Assembly (NCBI GenBank): GCA_038329965.1
Contig: JBBQNN010000004.1
Span: forward strand, 41,680-105,679
From: QHCA01 sp003244095
GTDB lineage: Bacteria > Actinomycetota > Actinomycetes > Mycobacteriales > QHCA01
DNA length: 64,000 bases
Reading direction: 5' to 3'
Shown: positions 27,512 through 35,118 of the stretch, piece after piece
How positions within the stretch are numbered: position 1 is the first letter of the stretch
Layout: each line of letters starts with the position of its first letter
Made by a program: the position numbers and the translations under genes
The notes under the pieces: model-generated
What the model was told of the DNA's origin: nothing
Seen by the model: the letters and a program-made list of their open reading frames with translations, nothing else
Databases searched by the model: none

Positions 27512-28162
27512 CTATCGGCGTGTCGCGGCGGCAGCGGCCTCGGCGCGGCGGACCGTATCCAGGTATTGCGGCGGGCAGGCCGGCACCGGCCCGCCGAGGG
27601 CAAGGGCGCGATGAGTGGCGAGAGCCGCCTCCTCGAGGTTCGCGGCGCGCTTGTGCGCCAGCTCCACCGTGTCGGCCACCACCGAGCAGCCGTGATAGCC
27701 GAGGATCACGCAGTTGCAGCCGTCCCGGATGGCATCGGCAGCCGCCTCGGCCAGCGCCACCGTGCCGTGGTGGATGAACGGCACCGAGCGCACCTCACGG
27801 AGGTAATACGCCTGGTCCATGGTCACCAGCGAGACGGGGTGCCCCATCGCGTCGAGCAGCACCGACGTCTGCGGGTGCAGGTGCACGATGGCGTTGACGT
27901 CGGGCCGCGCGAGGTAGGAGTGCAGGTGCAGGGCCACTTCGGTGGACGGCGCCGGATTGCCCTCCAGCACGGCGCCGTCACTGATCCGGACGTAGGAGAA
28001 GGACGCGGCGGTGAGCTCGTCGAGCCAGGTACCCGTGGCGGTGACCCAGCAGGCGTCGGCACCGGGCAGGCGGGCCGAGAGGTTGCCGCCGGAGCCGATG
28101 ACCAGGCCCCGCGCGACGGCCTTGCGGCCGACCACGATCAGCTGGTCGACCGGGCCGATCAC
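27512..28162 (-). CDS. Class II aldolase/adducin family protein
   Basis: A 216-residue zinc-dependent aldolase-fold protein (L-fuculose-1-phosphate aldolase / ribulose-5-phosphate epimerase superfamily). Zinc His residues appear in AIVHLHPQTS (about 95) and GYHGCSVV (about 165); GSGGNLSAR near the N terminus binds phosphate in the family. GTG at 28162 has AAGGAGG ten bases upstream and overlaps the alcohol dehydrogenase stop by 4 nt. Last gene of a four-gene operon. Substrate unknown: a sugar phosphate or a 3-oxo acid sugar, as in OtnC-type enzymes, is plausible. Confidence 0.88.
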   Translation of the reverse strand: MIGPVDQLIVVGRKAVARGLVIGSGGNLSARLPGADACWVTATGTWLDELTAASFSYVRISDGAVLEGNPAPSTEVALHLHSYLARPDVNAIVHLHPQTSVLLDAMGHPVSLVTMDQAYYLREVRSVPFIHHGTVALAEAAADAIRDGCNCVILGYHGCSVVADTVELAHKRAANLEEAALATHRALALGGPVPACPPQYLDTVRRAEAAAAATRR

Positions 28163-29112
28163 GGGAGGAGCACCTCCTTGAGCCGCGGGTGTCGCGAGTC
28201 CTCCAGCGCACCGCGAAAGTCGTCGAGCAGCCGCACCGCGGTCACGATCAGCCCACTGTCCACCCAGGACAGCATGCTGATCGCATCCGGGAAGCAGCCG
28301 GGCGCCAGGTGGCCGCCGGCCACGGTGAGCTCCTTGAACTCCGCGACCTGGTTGAGGTCGATCGACGCCGGCGTCCGGTAGACGCCGTAGAGCACCACCG
28401 TGCCGCCCGGCACCGCCAGGTCGAGCGCGAGCCGCGCGGCGGCCGGGTCGCCGGAGCACTCCACGACGACATCGGCCAGGTCCAGCGCGCCGGCCGAGGC
28501 GTCGACCACCTCGTCCGCGCCGAGGTCGTGGGCGAGGGCGGCCTTCTCCTGGGTGCGGGTGACGGCGACGACCCGGGCCGCCCCCTCGGCACGGGCCGCG
28601 TAGGTGGCCAGCGCCCCGACCGTACCCAGCCCGATGACCGCGGCGGTGGAGCCGGGCGCCATGCGGGCCCGGCGTACGGCGTGCAGGGCGCAGGCCATGG
28701 GCTCGGCCAGTACGGCGGTCTCCATCGCCAGCTCGTCGGGCACCCGGTGCACCCGCGCCCCCGCCGGGAGGGCGACCCGGTCGGCGAAGGCGCCGGCGAA
28801 ACCCGACCCCAGGTGCCGCCCCTGCGGGCAGAGGTTGTCGCGGCCGGCCGCACACCAGCGGCAGTAGCCGCACGGCACCTTGACCTCGACGGCGAGCCGC
28901 TCACCGGTCTCCGCATCGTGGCCCAGCAGCTCGCGTCCCGGGATGAGCGGCCAGGGAACCTGCCAGGGCCCGTCGCCGCGCCACAGCATCCGATCGGCGG
29001 CGCAGACCCCGGCCGCCTCGACCTCGATCAACCGGCCGCCCTCGGCGACCTCCGGCTCGGGCAGGTCCGCCAGCCGGAAGTCACCCGGTGAGTGCGCGAC
29101 GAGTGCCCTCAT
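28159..29112 (-). CDS. Zinc-dependent alcohol/polyol dehydrogenase (MDR)
   Basis: A 317-residue medium-chain dehydrogenase. Catalytic zinc Cys in AAGVCAADRM (about 37), the GRELLGH segment, structural zinc cysteines CGYCRWCAAGRDNLC (about 88-102) and the NAD(P)-binding GLGTVGALATYAA (about 163). Slightly shorter than typical MDRs (about 340). It would oxidise a secondary alcohol or polyol. ATG at 29112 overlaps the isomerase-like gene by 4 nt. Middle of the four-gene operon; supplies a keto intermediate for the isomerase and aldolase if the order reflects a pathway. Confidence 0.88.
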   Translation of the reverse strand: MRALVAHSPGDFRLADLPEPEVAEGGRLIEVEAAGVCAADRMLWRGDGPWQVPWPLIPGRELLGHDAETGERLAVEVKVPCGYCRWCAAGRDNLCPQGRHLGSGFAGAFADRVALPAGARVHRVPDELAMETAVLAEPMACALHAVRRARMAPGSTAAVIGLGTVGALATYAARAEGAARVVAVTRTQEKAALAHDLGADEVVDASAGALDLADVVVECSGDPAAARLALDLAVPGGTVVLYGVYRTPASIDLNQVAEFKELTVAGGHLAPGCFPDAISMLSWVDSGLIVTAVRLLDDFRGALEDSRHPRLKEVLLP

Positions 29113-29855
29113 CCGGACGCACCGGTGATCGAGCGCAACGCCTCGGCCGCTGCTGCCGCTCCGGTGCCGTCCTCGGCACGCACGTCGACGGTCGCGACCC
29201 CCGCGTAGGTCGCGTCGAGCGCGGCAACGGCCGCTTCCACCTCGTGCCCGCCGCCGAGGTGGACGTGCCAGAGCAGCCGATCCAGGCGGCGCACGCACTC
29301 GGCCGGGTCTTCCCCGCCGGCCGCGGCCTGCCCGGTGTCCAGCAGCACGCCGGTGCCCGGCACGTCGGCGGCCAGCCGCAGCGCGTCGGCACACGTGGCG
29401 ACCGCCGTACCGGGCGCGAACTCCACCGCCACCCCGACGCCCCGGGCCGCGGCCACGTCGCGTACCCGGGCCAGCCCGGAGATCAGCCGCGACCAGGAGG
29501 CGCCGGCCGGGTCGGCGGCCAGGGACACGCCGAGCAGGTCGAGCCCGAGCCGGACGCACACCGCCGCACAGGCCGACGCGTCGGACACCACCCGCTGGAC
29601 GTCCCCGGTCAGCGCGCCCCGCGGCCAGCGGTCGGCCGGCAGCGACAGCAGGACGGCCCGCACCGGCAGCCGGTACTGCCCGGCGAGCCGCTCCCGCTCG
29701 ACCAGCCGGGCCGACGCGAGGTCGGCGCCCACCGTACGGACACCGATCTCCATCCCGCCGAAGCCGGCCTCTGCCGCCGCCGGCCAGATCGCGGCGTCGG
29801 ACAGGCCGTCCGGCCAGTGGTTCCAGTCGGCGTCGCAGACCGCCCAGCGTCTCAT
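29109..29855 (-). CDS. TIM-barrel sugar isomerase/epimerase family protein
   Basis: A 248-residue xylose-isomerase-like TIM barrel (AP_endonuc_2 / hydroxypyruvate isomerase superfamily). Seen: AEAGFGGMEIGV at the second strand, VAVEFAPGT with a metal-ligand Glu, GVLLDTGQAAAGGEDP and LWHVHLGGGHE with Asp/His/His ligands. Likely isomerises or epimerises a hydroxy-keto acid or sugar. ATG at 29855 overlaps the preceding gene by 4 nt, and its own stop overlaps the dehydrogenase start. Substrate not assignable from sequence. Confidence 0.82.
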   Translation of the reverse strand: MRRWAVCDADWNHWPDGLSDAAIWPAAAEAGFGGMEIGVRTVGADLASARLVERERLAGQYRLPVRAVLLSLPADRWPRGALTGDVQRVVSDASACAAVCVRLGLDLLGVSLAADPAGASWSRLISGLARVRDVAAARGVGVAVEFAPGTAVATCADALRLAADVPGTGVLLDTGQAAAGGEDPAECVRRLDRLLWHVHLGGGHEVEAAVAALDATYAGVATVDVRAEDGTGAAAAAEALRSITGASG

Positions 29856-31003
29856 CGGTCCACCTCTGCGGAGCGGTCCGACCCGGTATGCCGGCTCAAC
29901 CCGGTATAGCGGCGCAGTTGCGCGGCACGTACGGCGACCGTCTGGGCCTGCACCTGGTGGAACAGCGCCTCGCGGGCCCAGCGCTGTGCCGGCGCGCTGC
30001 GCAGCATGGCACCGCCGGCCTGGGTGACCACCAGGGCGGCGCTGGCCCGGACCGTCAGCTCGCACGCGGCCGCCCGCAGCCGGAGCCGCTCGTCGATCGC
30101 CTCGTCGGCCGGCACCTCGTCCATCAGGCGGTAGGCGGCCGACCGCAGCGCACCGCCCTCGGCATCGAGCAGTTCGGCCAGCTCGGCAGCCTCGGCCGAC
30201 CCCCGGTGCTGCGCGGTCTGCTCCAGCTCGGTGACGACGGCGCGGAGCAGGCCGAACACCGGCGCGGTGACGTTGCTCGTCTTCGCCGTGTCGGCGGCCA
30301 GCCAGGGCTCGCGCGGCAGGACGCCGACCACCCGGTCGGCGCCCAGCCGCAGGCCGGACAGCCGCACCGACGCGGTGTGCGTACCGCCCATAGCCGCCAG
30401 CTCCAGCTCCGGACCGGCGACCAGGCCAGGCTGGTCCCGGGCGTCGACGAGGAAGAACACCAGCTCGTCGCCGGCCTCGCCGCTCACACCGACGGCCTGC
30501 GCGACGAGCAGGAACACGTCGGCGACACCCCACCCGGTGAGCCACTTGACGGAGCCGTCGACCGTCCAGCCGTCACCGGCCGGCCGCGCCCGGACCACCG
30601 GCGGGCCGGGGCGGCGGACATGGGCGAAGGCGACGCCCGCGAGCAGGTCCCCGGTCGCCAGGGCCGGCAGGTAGGCCTCCCGGAGCGCCTGGTTGGCCGA
30701 ACGCTCGACCGTCGCCAGCGGCAGGCTGTGCTGGGCGACGACGAACCACGTCGTGCCGCACGCCCCGCTGAGGATCTCGGCCACGGTGCGGGCGACGGCC
30801 CGTGGTAGACCGGCCGCGGTCTCCGAAGAGCCGGCCGCCGTGATCAGGCCGGCCTTGCGTACCGCGTCGATATGCGAGGCGGGCACCCCGTGCAGGTCGA
30901 CCTCCTGCGCGGCGGGGACGAGCAGGCCGGCGGCGAGCTCCTCGGCCCGGCAGACTGCTGGATGCCCGGCCAGCTCCGGAGGGATCGCGAGCTGGGAAGG
31001 CAC
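29852..31003 (-). CDS. Acyl-CoA dehydrogenase-like flavoprotein
   Basis: A 383-residue protein of the acyl-CoA dehydrogenase fold. Middle beta domain with DGWTVDGSVKWLTGWGVAD, and a C-terminal helical region with GGAMLRSAPAQRWAREALF. The last segment reads FHQVQAQTVAVRAAQ in place of the YEGT.EI sequence that holds the acyl-CoA contacts, which is more like the DszC/HpaH flavin monooxygenases than true acyl-CoA dehydrogenases. GTG at 31003. First gene of the four-gene operon with 4-nt overlaps throughout. It may oxygenate or desaturate the pathway substrate; uncertain. Confidence 0.82.
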   Translation of the reverse strand: MPSQLAIPPELAGHPAVCRAEELAAGLLVPAAQEVDLHGVPASHIDAVRKAGLITAAGSSETAAGLPRAVARTVAEILSGACGTTWFVVAQHSLPLATVERSANQALREAYLPALATGDLLAGVAFAHVRRPGPPVVRARPAGDGWTVDGSVKWLTGWGVADVFLLVAQAVGVSGEAGDELVFFLVDARDQPGLVAGPELELAAMGGTHTASVRLSGLRLGADRVVGVLPREPWLAADTAKTSNVTAPVFGLLRAVVTELEQTAQHRGSAEAAELAELLDAEGGALRSAAYRLMDEVPADEAIDERLRLRAAACELTVRASAALVVTQAGGAMLRSAPAQRWAREALFHQVQAQTVAVRAAQLRRYTGLSRHTGSDRSAEVDR

Positions 31004-31013
31004 GCAGTGGAGC

Positions 31014-31739
31014 CTATGCGGACGGCGGGACGGACGGGGGAAGGGGAGGCACGGCCCCCGGTGGGAGCGGCGGCAGGAGCGGCGGGGGCGCTACGGCGGG
31101 AGGCGGGGTCGGGGCCAGGGTCGGAGCCACACTGCCCACACCGCCGCGGGAGCCGAGCTCGCCGAAGTCGACGGCGACGTTGGCCCGGACGGCCGGGTCG
31201 TCGACCTCGAAGTACTCCTCCATCTTGACGCCGAAGCTGTTGGCGATGAGGTTCGACGGGAAGGCCTCCACCCGCGTGTTGATCGCCCGGACGTTGGCGT
31301 TGTAGTAGCGCCGGCCGGCCGCGATGCGGTCCTCGGTCTCGGCCAGCTGGGCCTGCAGCGCCATGAAGTTCTGGTTGCTCTTGAGGTCGGGGTAGGCCTC
31401 GACGGTGGCGAAGAAGCCGCTCATCGCACGGCCGAGCTGGTTCTCCGCGGCGGCCTGCTCCGCCGGCCCGGCGTTGGGATTGCGGCGCACCTGCTCGGCG
31501 TTGGCGCGGGCCTCGGTGACGGCCGTGAGCACCGTGCGCTCCTGCCCGGCGTAGCCCTTCACGCTCTCGACCAGGTTGGGGATCAGGTCGTGTCGGCGCT
31601 GCAACTCGACGTCGATCTGCCGCCAGGACTCGCGGACCAGGTTGCGCTGCCGGACGAACCGGTTGTAGCTCATCACCACGGCGATCACCAGGATCAACAC
31701 GATCGCGATGACAATGATCAAGATCAGTCCGCCGCCCAC
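31014..31739 (-). CDS. LemA family protein
   Basis: A 241-residue LemA protein: N-terminal membrane helix (about 4-23), then a long helical domain with YNRFVRQRNLVRESWRQIDV, RRHDLIPNLVESVKGY and RIAAGRRYYNANVRAINT, all family signatures, and a Pro-rich tail specific to this copy (PTLAPTPPPAVAPPP and more). LemA proteins face the outside and are often partnered with a TPM/HtpX-type protein, absent here. GTG at 31739. It ends 11 nt before the acyl-CoA-dehydrogenase-like gene begins, so may be the first gene of that operon, though function does not link them. Confidence 0.93.
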   Translation of the reverse strand: MGGGLILIIVIAIVLILVIAVVMSYNRFVRQRNLVRESWRQIDVELQRRHDLIPNLVESVKGYAGQERTVLTAVTEARANAEQVRRNPNAGPAEQAAAENQLGRAMSGFFATVEAYPDLKSNQNFMALQAQLAETEDRIAAGRRYYNANVRAINTRVEAFPSNLIANSFGVKMEEYFEVDDPAVRANVAVDFGELGSRGGVGSVAPTLAPTPPPAVAPPPLLPPLPPGAVPPLPPSVPPSA

Positions 31740-31865
31740 AGCTGCTCCCCGGTTGTCCTCGGTGCGACCCGCGACCGCGCGTCACCGGGAACGGTATCCG
31801 GTCCGGTCCCGCCGCGGGCCGACAGCATGATCTACGCCGAGCCCGAGCCGAGCCCGAGCCCGCCG

Positions 31866-31947
31866 CCACCAAAGCGACGATTTCCCGGAACTTGCTGCTT
31901 TGAGCGCCGCCAAAGCAGCAAGATCCGGGAAGTTGTCGCTTTGGTGG
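31866..31947. repeat. Large imperfect palindrome (37-nt arms)
   Basis: Arms 31866-31902 and 31911-31947 are complementary with three mismatches over 37 bases, around the 8-nt loop AGCGCCGC. The outer ends are CCACCAAAGCGAC and GTCGCTTTGGTGG. Lies between the divergently oriented ends of LemA (upstream region) and the Ni/Co transporter stop. Size and near-perfect symmetry suggest a dispersed palindromic element or a strong bidirectional terminator. Preceded by a short run of GAGCCC/GAGCC units. Confidence 0.85.
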
Positions 31948-31982
31948 GTGGTCCGGGTGGCCCCCGGGGTGCACCGGCCAGG

Positions 31983-33122
31983 TCAGCTGTGGATCTGCGC
32001 CGACCACTTCTCCTCGATGTGCCCGACACGCCAGATGACCAGCGCGACCACCCAGGTCGCGACGAACAGCCCGACGATGCCGTACCCAACGACGTTCAGG
32101 TTGAGGCCGCCGATGAAGGCGAGCGGGCCGCTGTCGATGCCCAGCTTGTCGGTGGCGATGGAGACCAGCTCGACCGTGCCGATGATCAGCGCCACCGCGA
32201 CGGACAACCCGGTGATCGTGATGTTGTAGTAGACCTTGCGCACCGGCTTGGAGAAGGCCCAGCCGTACGCGAAATTCATGAAACAGCCGTCGATGGTGTC
32301 CAGCAGGCTCATCCCGGCCGCGAACAGGATCGGCAGCGTCAGGATCGCGTACCAGGGCAGCGCGAACGCCGCCGCCCCACCGGCCAGCAGCAGCAGGCCG
32401 ACCTCGGTGGCGGTGTCGAAGCCGAGGCCGAACAGCAGGCCGGTCGGGTACATGTGCCAGGGCTTGGTGACGGCCCTGGTGATGCCGCCGAGCAGGCGGT
32501 TCATGAACCCTCGGTTGTTCAGTTGCTTTTCGAGCTCGGCCTCGTCGTACGTCCCGCGGCGCATCTGCCGGAACACCTTGAGGATCCCGACGAGCACCAC
32601 CAGGTTGATGATCCCGATCAGGTAGAGGAAGACCCCGGACACGCTGGTGCCGACCAGGCTGGTCGTCTTCTGCAGCGCGGAGCTGTCGTTGCCCACCTGG
32701 CTCGACAAGGCGCGGATGCCGAAGGACACCAGCAGGCACAGGAAGAACACGACCGAGGAGTGCCCGAGGGAGAACCAGAAGCCGACCGACGTCGGGCGCT
32801 TGCCCTCTGCCATCAGCTTGCGGGTGGTGTTGTCGATGGCGGCGATGTGGTCGGCGTCGAAGGCGTGGCGCATGCCCAGGATGTAGGCCGTGAGGCCCAG
32901 GCCGATCCCGAAGACCTGGCCGCCCCCGACGTTGTAGTGGGCCGGCGCGACGATGCCGATGAGCACGCCCCAGCCCACGACGTGCAGCAGCAGGATGAAG
33001 GCCGCCATCCCGCCGATGGACGCCCACTCCGCCGGGCTGAGGGCCGCACGCAGCCGGTCGACCCGGGACGCGAGCGGGCCGGGCGGGCGTTCCACCTGTG
33101 TCGCCGTCCCCACACCTGGCAT
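31983..33122 (-). CDS. NiCoT-family nickel/cobalt transporter
   Basis: A 379-residue HoxN/NixA-type secondary permease importing Ni2+ or Co2+. The signature RHAFDADHIAAIDNTTRK (about 85) lies in helix 2; FSLGHSSVVF and GLGFDTATEVGLL are further conserved membrane motifs. About eight helices. ATG at 33122. Upstream (33123-33291) is shared with the divergent SnoaL-like gene and contains a perfect CTGCTAGCAG palindrome (33170-33179) that could be an operator, and TTGC/GCAA half-sites with spacing different from a Nur box. Metal preference cannot be assigned; no urease or hydrogenase genes are in the window. Confidence 0.93.
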   Translation of the reverse strand: MPGVGTATQVERPPGPLASRVDRLRAALSPAEWASIGGMAAFILLLHVVGWGVLIGIVAPAHYNVGGGQVFGIGLGLTAYILGMRHAFDADHIAAIDNTTRKLMAEGKRPTSVGFWFSLGHSSVVFFLCLLVSFGIRALSSQVGNDSSALQKTTSLVGTSVSGVFLYLIGIINLVVLVGILKVFRQMRRGTYDEAELEKQLNNRGFMNRLLGGITRAVTKPWHMYPTGLLFGLGFDTATEVGLLLLAGGAAAFALPWYAILTLPILFAAGMSLLDTIDGCFMNFAYGWAFSKPVRKVYYNITITGLSVAVALIIGTVELVSIATDKLGIDSGPLAFIGGLNLNVVGYGIVGLFVATWVVALVIWRVGHIEEKWSAQIHS

Positions 33123-33291
33123 GCCTCCAGGTTATGCGGTTGCACCGGCTTATGGCAAGAGAATGGCAACTGCTAGCAGCATGCAACAGAGCACGGACCG
33201 GCCAGAAGTCGTTGACCCCGCGCGTCAGCGGGTATTGAGGCTTGGTCCAAGGCAAACGTCATGATCGGCGGGAGGGTGTTCAATCAAGCCC

Positions 33292-33705
33292 ATGATGGGC
33301 ACCGAGCAGAGCCGGGCCCTTGTCCGCCGGTACTTCGACAGCCTGACCGCCCGCGATTGGGACACCTTCGCCGCGGTGCTGGCCGACGACGTCGTGTACG
33401 AGATGCCGCAGAGTCGCGAACGCATCACCGGCAAGGAGCGCTACGTCCGCTTCAACCAGGAGTACCCCGGCGAATGGGAGCTGGCGCTGACCCGGCTCGT
33501 GGCCGACGGCGCGACGGCTGCCGCGTCGATCAGCTTCGTCATGGACGGCGAGCATCAGGTCGGGCTGGCGTTCTTCGAGCTCGCCGACGGGCTGGTCGCG
33601 CAGGTGACGGACTTCTGGCCGGAGCCGAACGAGCCGCCGCCCGGCCGGGAGCACCTCGTCGAGCGGCTGCCCGGCCGTTTGGACCATTTCGGCCCGGGCC
33701 GGTGA
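33292..33705 (+). CDS. SnoaL-like (NTF2-fold) protein
   Basis: A 137-residue NTF2-like cone-fold protein. N terminus ALVRRYFDSLTARDWDTFAA and the core EMPQSRERITGKERYVRF are typical of SnoaL_2 domains used in sigma-factor partners, ketosteroid isomerase-like enzymes and limonene epoxide-type enzymes. ATG at 33292 or 33295. Followed by an NmrA-like gene 52 nt later. Function unknown. Confidence 0.8.
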   Translation: MMGTEQSRALVRRYFDSLTARDWDTFAAVLADDVVYEMPQSRERITGKERYVRFNQEYPGEWELALTRLVADGATAAASISFVMDGEHQVGLAFFELADGLVAQVTDFWPEPNEPPPGREHLVERLPGRLDHFGPGR

Positions 33706-33757
33706 TCCGGATCGGGGTGACCCGCTGGTCCGGATGGGCGTCAGCGAGACTGCTCCC

Positions 33758-34699
33758 ATGACAAGCCCGCTCGTCGCTCTCACCGGGGTCACCGGCCACG
33801 TCGGCCGGCGCGTGGCGCACCGCCTGGCCGCTGCCGGCGTCCCGCTGCGCCTCGTCGCCCGCGATCCTGCCAAGGCACCGCCGATCCCCGGTGCGGATAT
33901 CGCGGCCGCGGCCTACGACGACGGCGACGCGATGCGCCGCGCCCTGACCGGGGCCGGGGCGGTCCTGTTCGTCTCGGGTCGCGAGGCCGCCGACCGGCTG
34001 GAGCACCACCGCCGCGTCGTCGAAGCCGCTGCCAACGCCGGGGTGGAGCGGGTCGTCTACACGTCTTTCGTCGGCGCCGCCCCGGACGCCACCTTCACCT
34101 TCGCCCGCGATCACTTCCACACCGAGAACATGATCCGCGACGCGGGCCTGGGCTTCACCTTCCTCCGCGACTCCCTCTACCTGGACTACGTACCGTTCCT
34201 GGCCGGGGCCGACGGCGTCATCCGCGGGCCGGCCGGCGACGGGGTGCTCGCTCCGGTCAGCCGCGACGACGTGGCTGACGTGGCCGCCGCCGTACTCCTC
34301 GACCCGGCGGGGCACACCGGGCGGACGTACCAGCTCACCGGGCCCGCGCTGATCAGCCTCGCGGACGCGGCGGCGGGGTTGTCGCGGGTCACCGGGCGGG
34401 AGGTCAGCTACCTCGCCGAGACCCTGGAGGATGCCTATGCCTCCCGGGCTTCCTTGGGCGCGCCGGACTGGGAGGTCGCCGGCTGGGTGAGCTCCTACGC
34501 GGCCATCGCCAGCGGAGAGCTCGCGGTCGTGACCGACGACGTCGAGCGGGTGGCCGGCCACCCACCCGTCGGGCTCCCGGAGTTCCTGGGCGCTCATCCG
34601 GAGAGCTGCCAGCACCTGGCGCCGGCTTCACGTGATGAAATGGGTCATGTGAGCATCGAGCCAAGCGACGGGCGGAGATCCCCGAGGAGCGCCCGTTGA
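33758..34699 (+). CDS. NmrA-like NAD(P)-binding protein
   Basis: A 313-residue atypical short-chain dehydrogenase. Rossmann motif GVTGHVGRRVA (about 10), VYTSFVGAAPDATF, and a C-terminal substrate domain. QOR2/NmrA-like members reduce quinones or act as redox sensors. ATG at 33758. The last about 30 residues (Ser/Arg rich) look non-conserved. Its TGA shares bases with the TTG start of the next membrane protein, so translation is coupled. Confidence 0.87.
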   Translation: MTSPLVALTGVTGHVGRRVAHRLAAAGVPLRLVARDPAKAPPIPGADIAAAAYDDGDAMRRALTGAGAVLFVSGREAADRLEHHRRVVEAAANAGVERVVYTSFVGAAPDATFTFARDHFHTENMIRDAGLGFTFLRDSLYLDYVPFLAGADGVIRGPAGDGVLAPVSRDDVADVAAAVLLDPAGHTGRTYQLTGPALISLADAAAGLSRVTGREVSYLAETLEDAYASRASLGAPDWEVAGWVSSYAAIASGELAVVTDDVERVAGHPPVGLPEFLGAHPESCQHLAPASRDEMGHVSIEPSDGRRSPRSAR

Positions 34700-35088
34700 G
34701 GGTCCTGTCGGCGGTATTCGGCACCATCCTCTTCGTCATCGGCCTCGCGATGCTCAGCTTCGGCGTCGCCACCACGTTCGGCGCTGCCGGCAACGCGGTG
34801 AGTCCGGACGCGGACTGGATCTGCACGCCCAACGGGACGGTGCAGACCTGCCGCTACCTCAGCGGCTCCATGCCGCAGACCCAGATCGACGTCACTGCGA
34901 GCTTGGCGGTCGTCATCATGGGAGCAGCCCTGGCAGTCTGCGGCACGATCTTCGTGCTGATCGGGACCAACCGCTCGGCTCAAGTCCGATTGCCGGCCCC
35001 GGTTCCGTACGGCCCGCCCTTCACCGGGCAGCCGGGCCAGCCGCCCGGCGCGCCGCCCGCCCTGCGCCCCTACCCGCCGCAGGGCTGA
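34696..35088 (+). CDS. Small two-helix membrane protein
   Basis: A 130-residue protein with helices about 3-27 and 68-90, separated by an outside loop holding two Cys (WICTPNGTVQTC) that could form a disulfide, and a Pro-rich cytoplasmic or external tail. TTG start at 34696 is supported by GAGGAG at 34684-34689 and overlaps the stop of the upstream NmrA-like gene. No family recognised. Confidence 0.72.
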   Translation: MRVLSAVFGTILFVIGLAMLSFGVATTFGAAGNAVSPDADWICTPNGTVQTCRYLSGSMPQTQIDVTASLAVVIMGAALAVCGTIFVLIGTNRSAQVRLPAPVPYGPPFTGQPGQPPGAPPALRPYPPQG

Positions 35089-35118
35089 TCCAACGGCGTG
35101 CCGGGCAGCACCACCCGG

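Noticed and set aside
26274..31003. Antiphage defence island built on the ORC-like ATPase
   Set aside because: The partner is a SpoU methyltransferase conserved near pyrE, and the other neighbours are metabolic enzymes; no nuclease, toxin or defence marker is adjacent.
30693..33255. Very long frames on both strands across the ACAD, LemA and NiCoT genes
   Set aside because: They cross three real genes and the 82-bp palindrome; no motif is conserved along them.
33123..33291. Nur box or cobalamin riboswitch before the Ni/Co transporter
   Set aside because: TTGC and GCAA are separated by 11 rather than 9 bases, and no B12-box-like sequence was seen. A CTGCTAGCAG palindrome is mentioned with the gene only.
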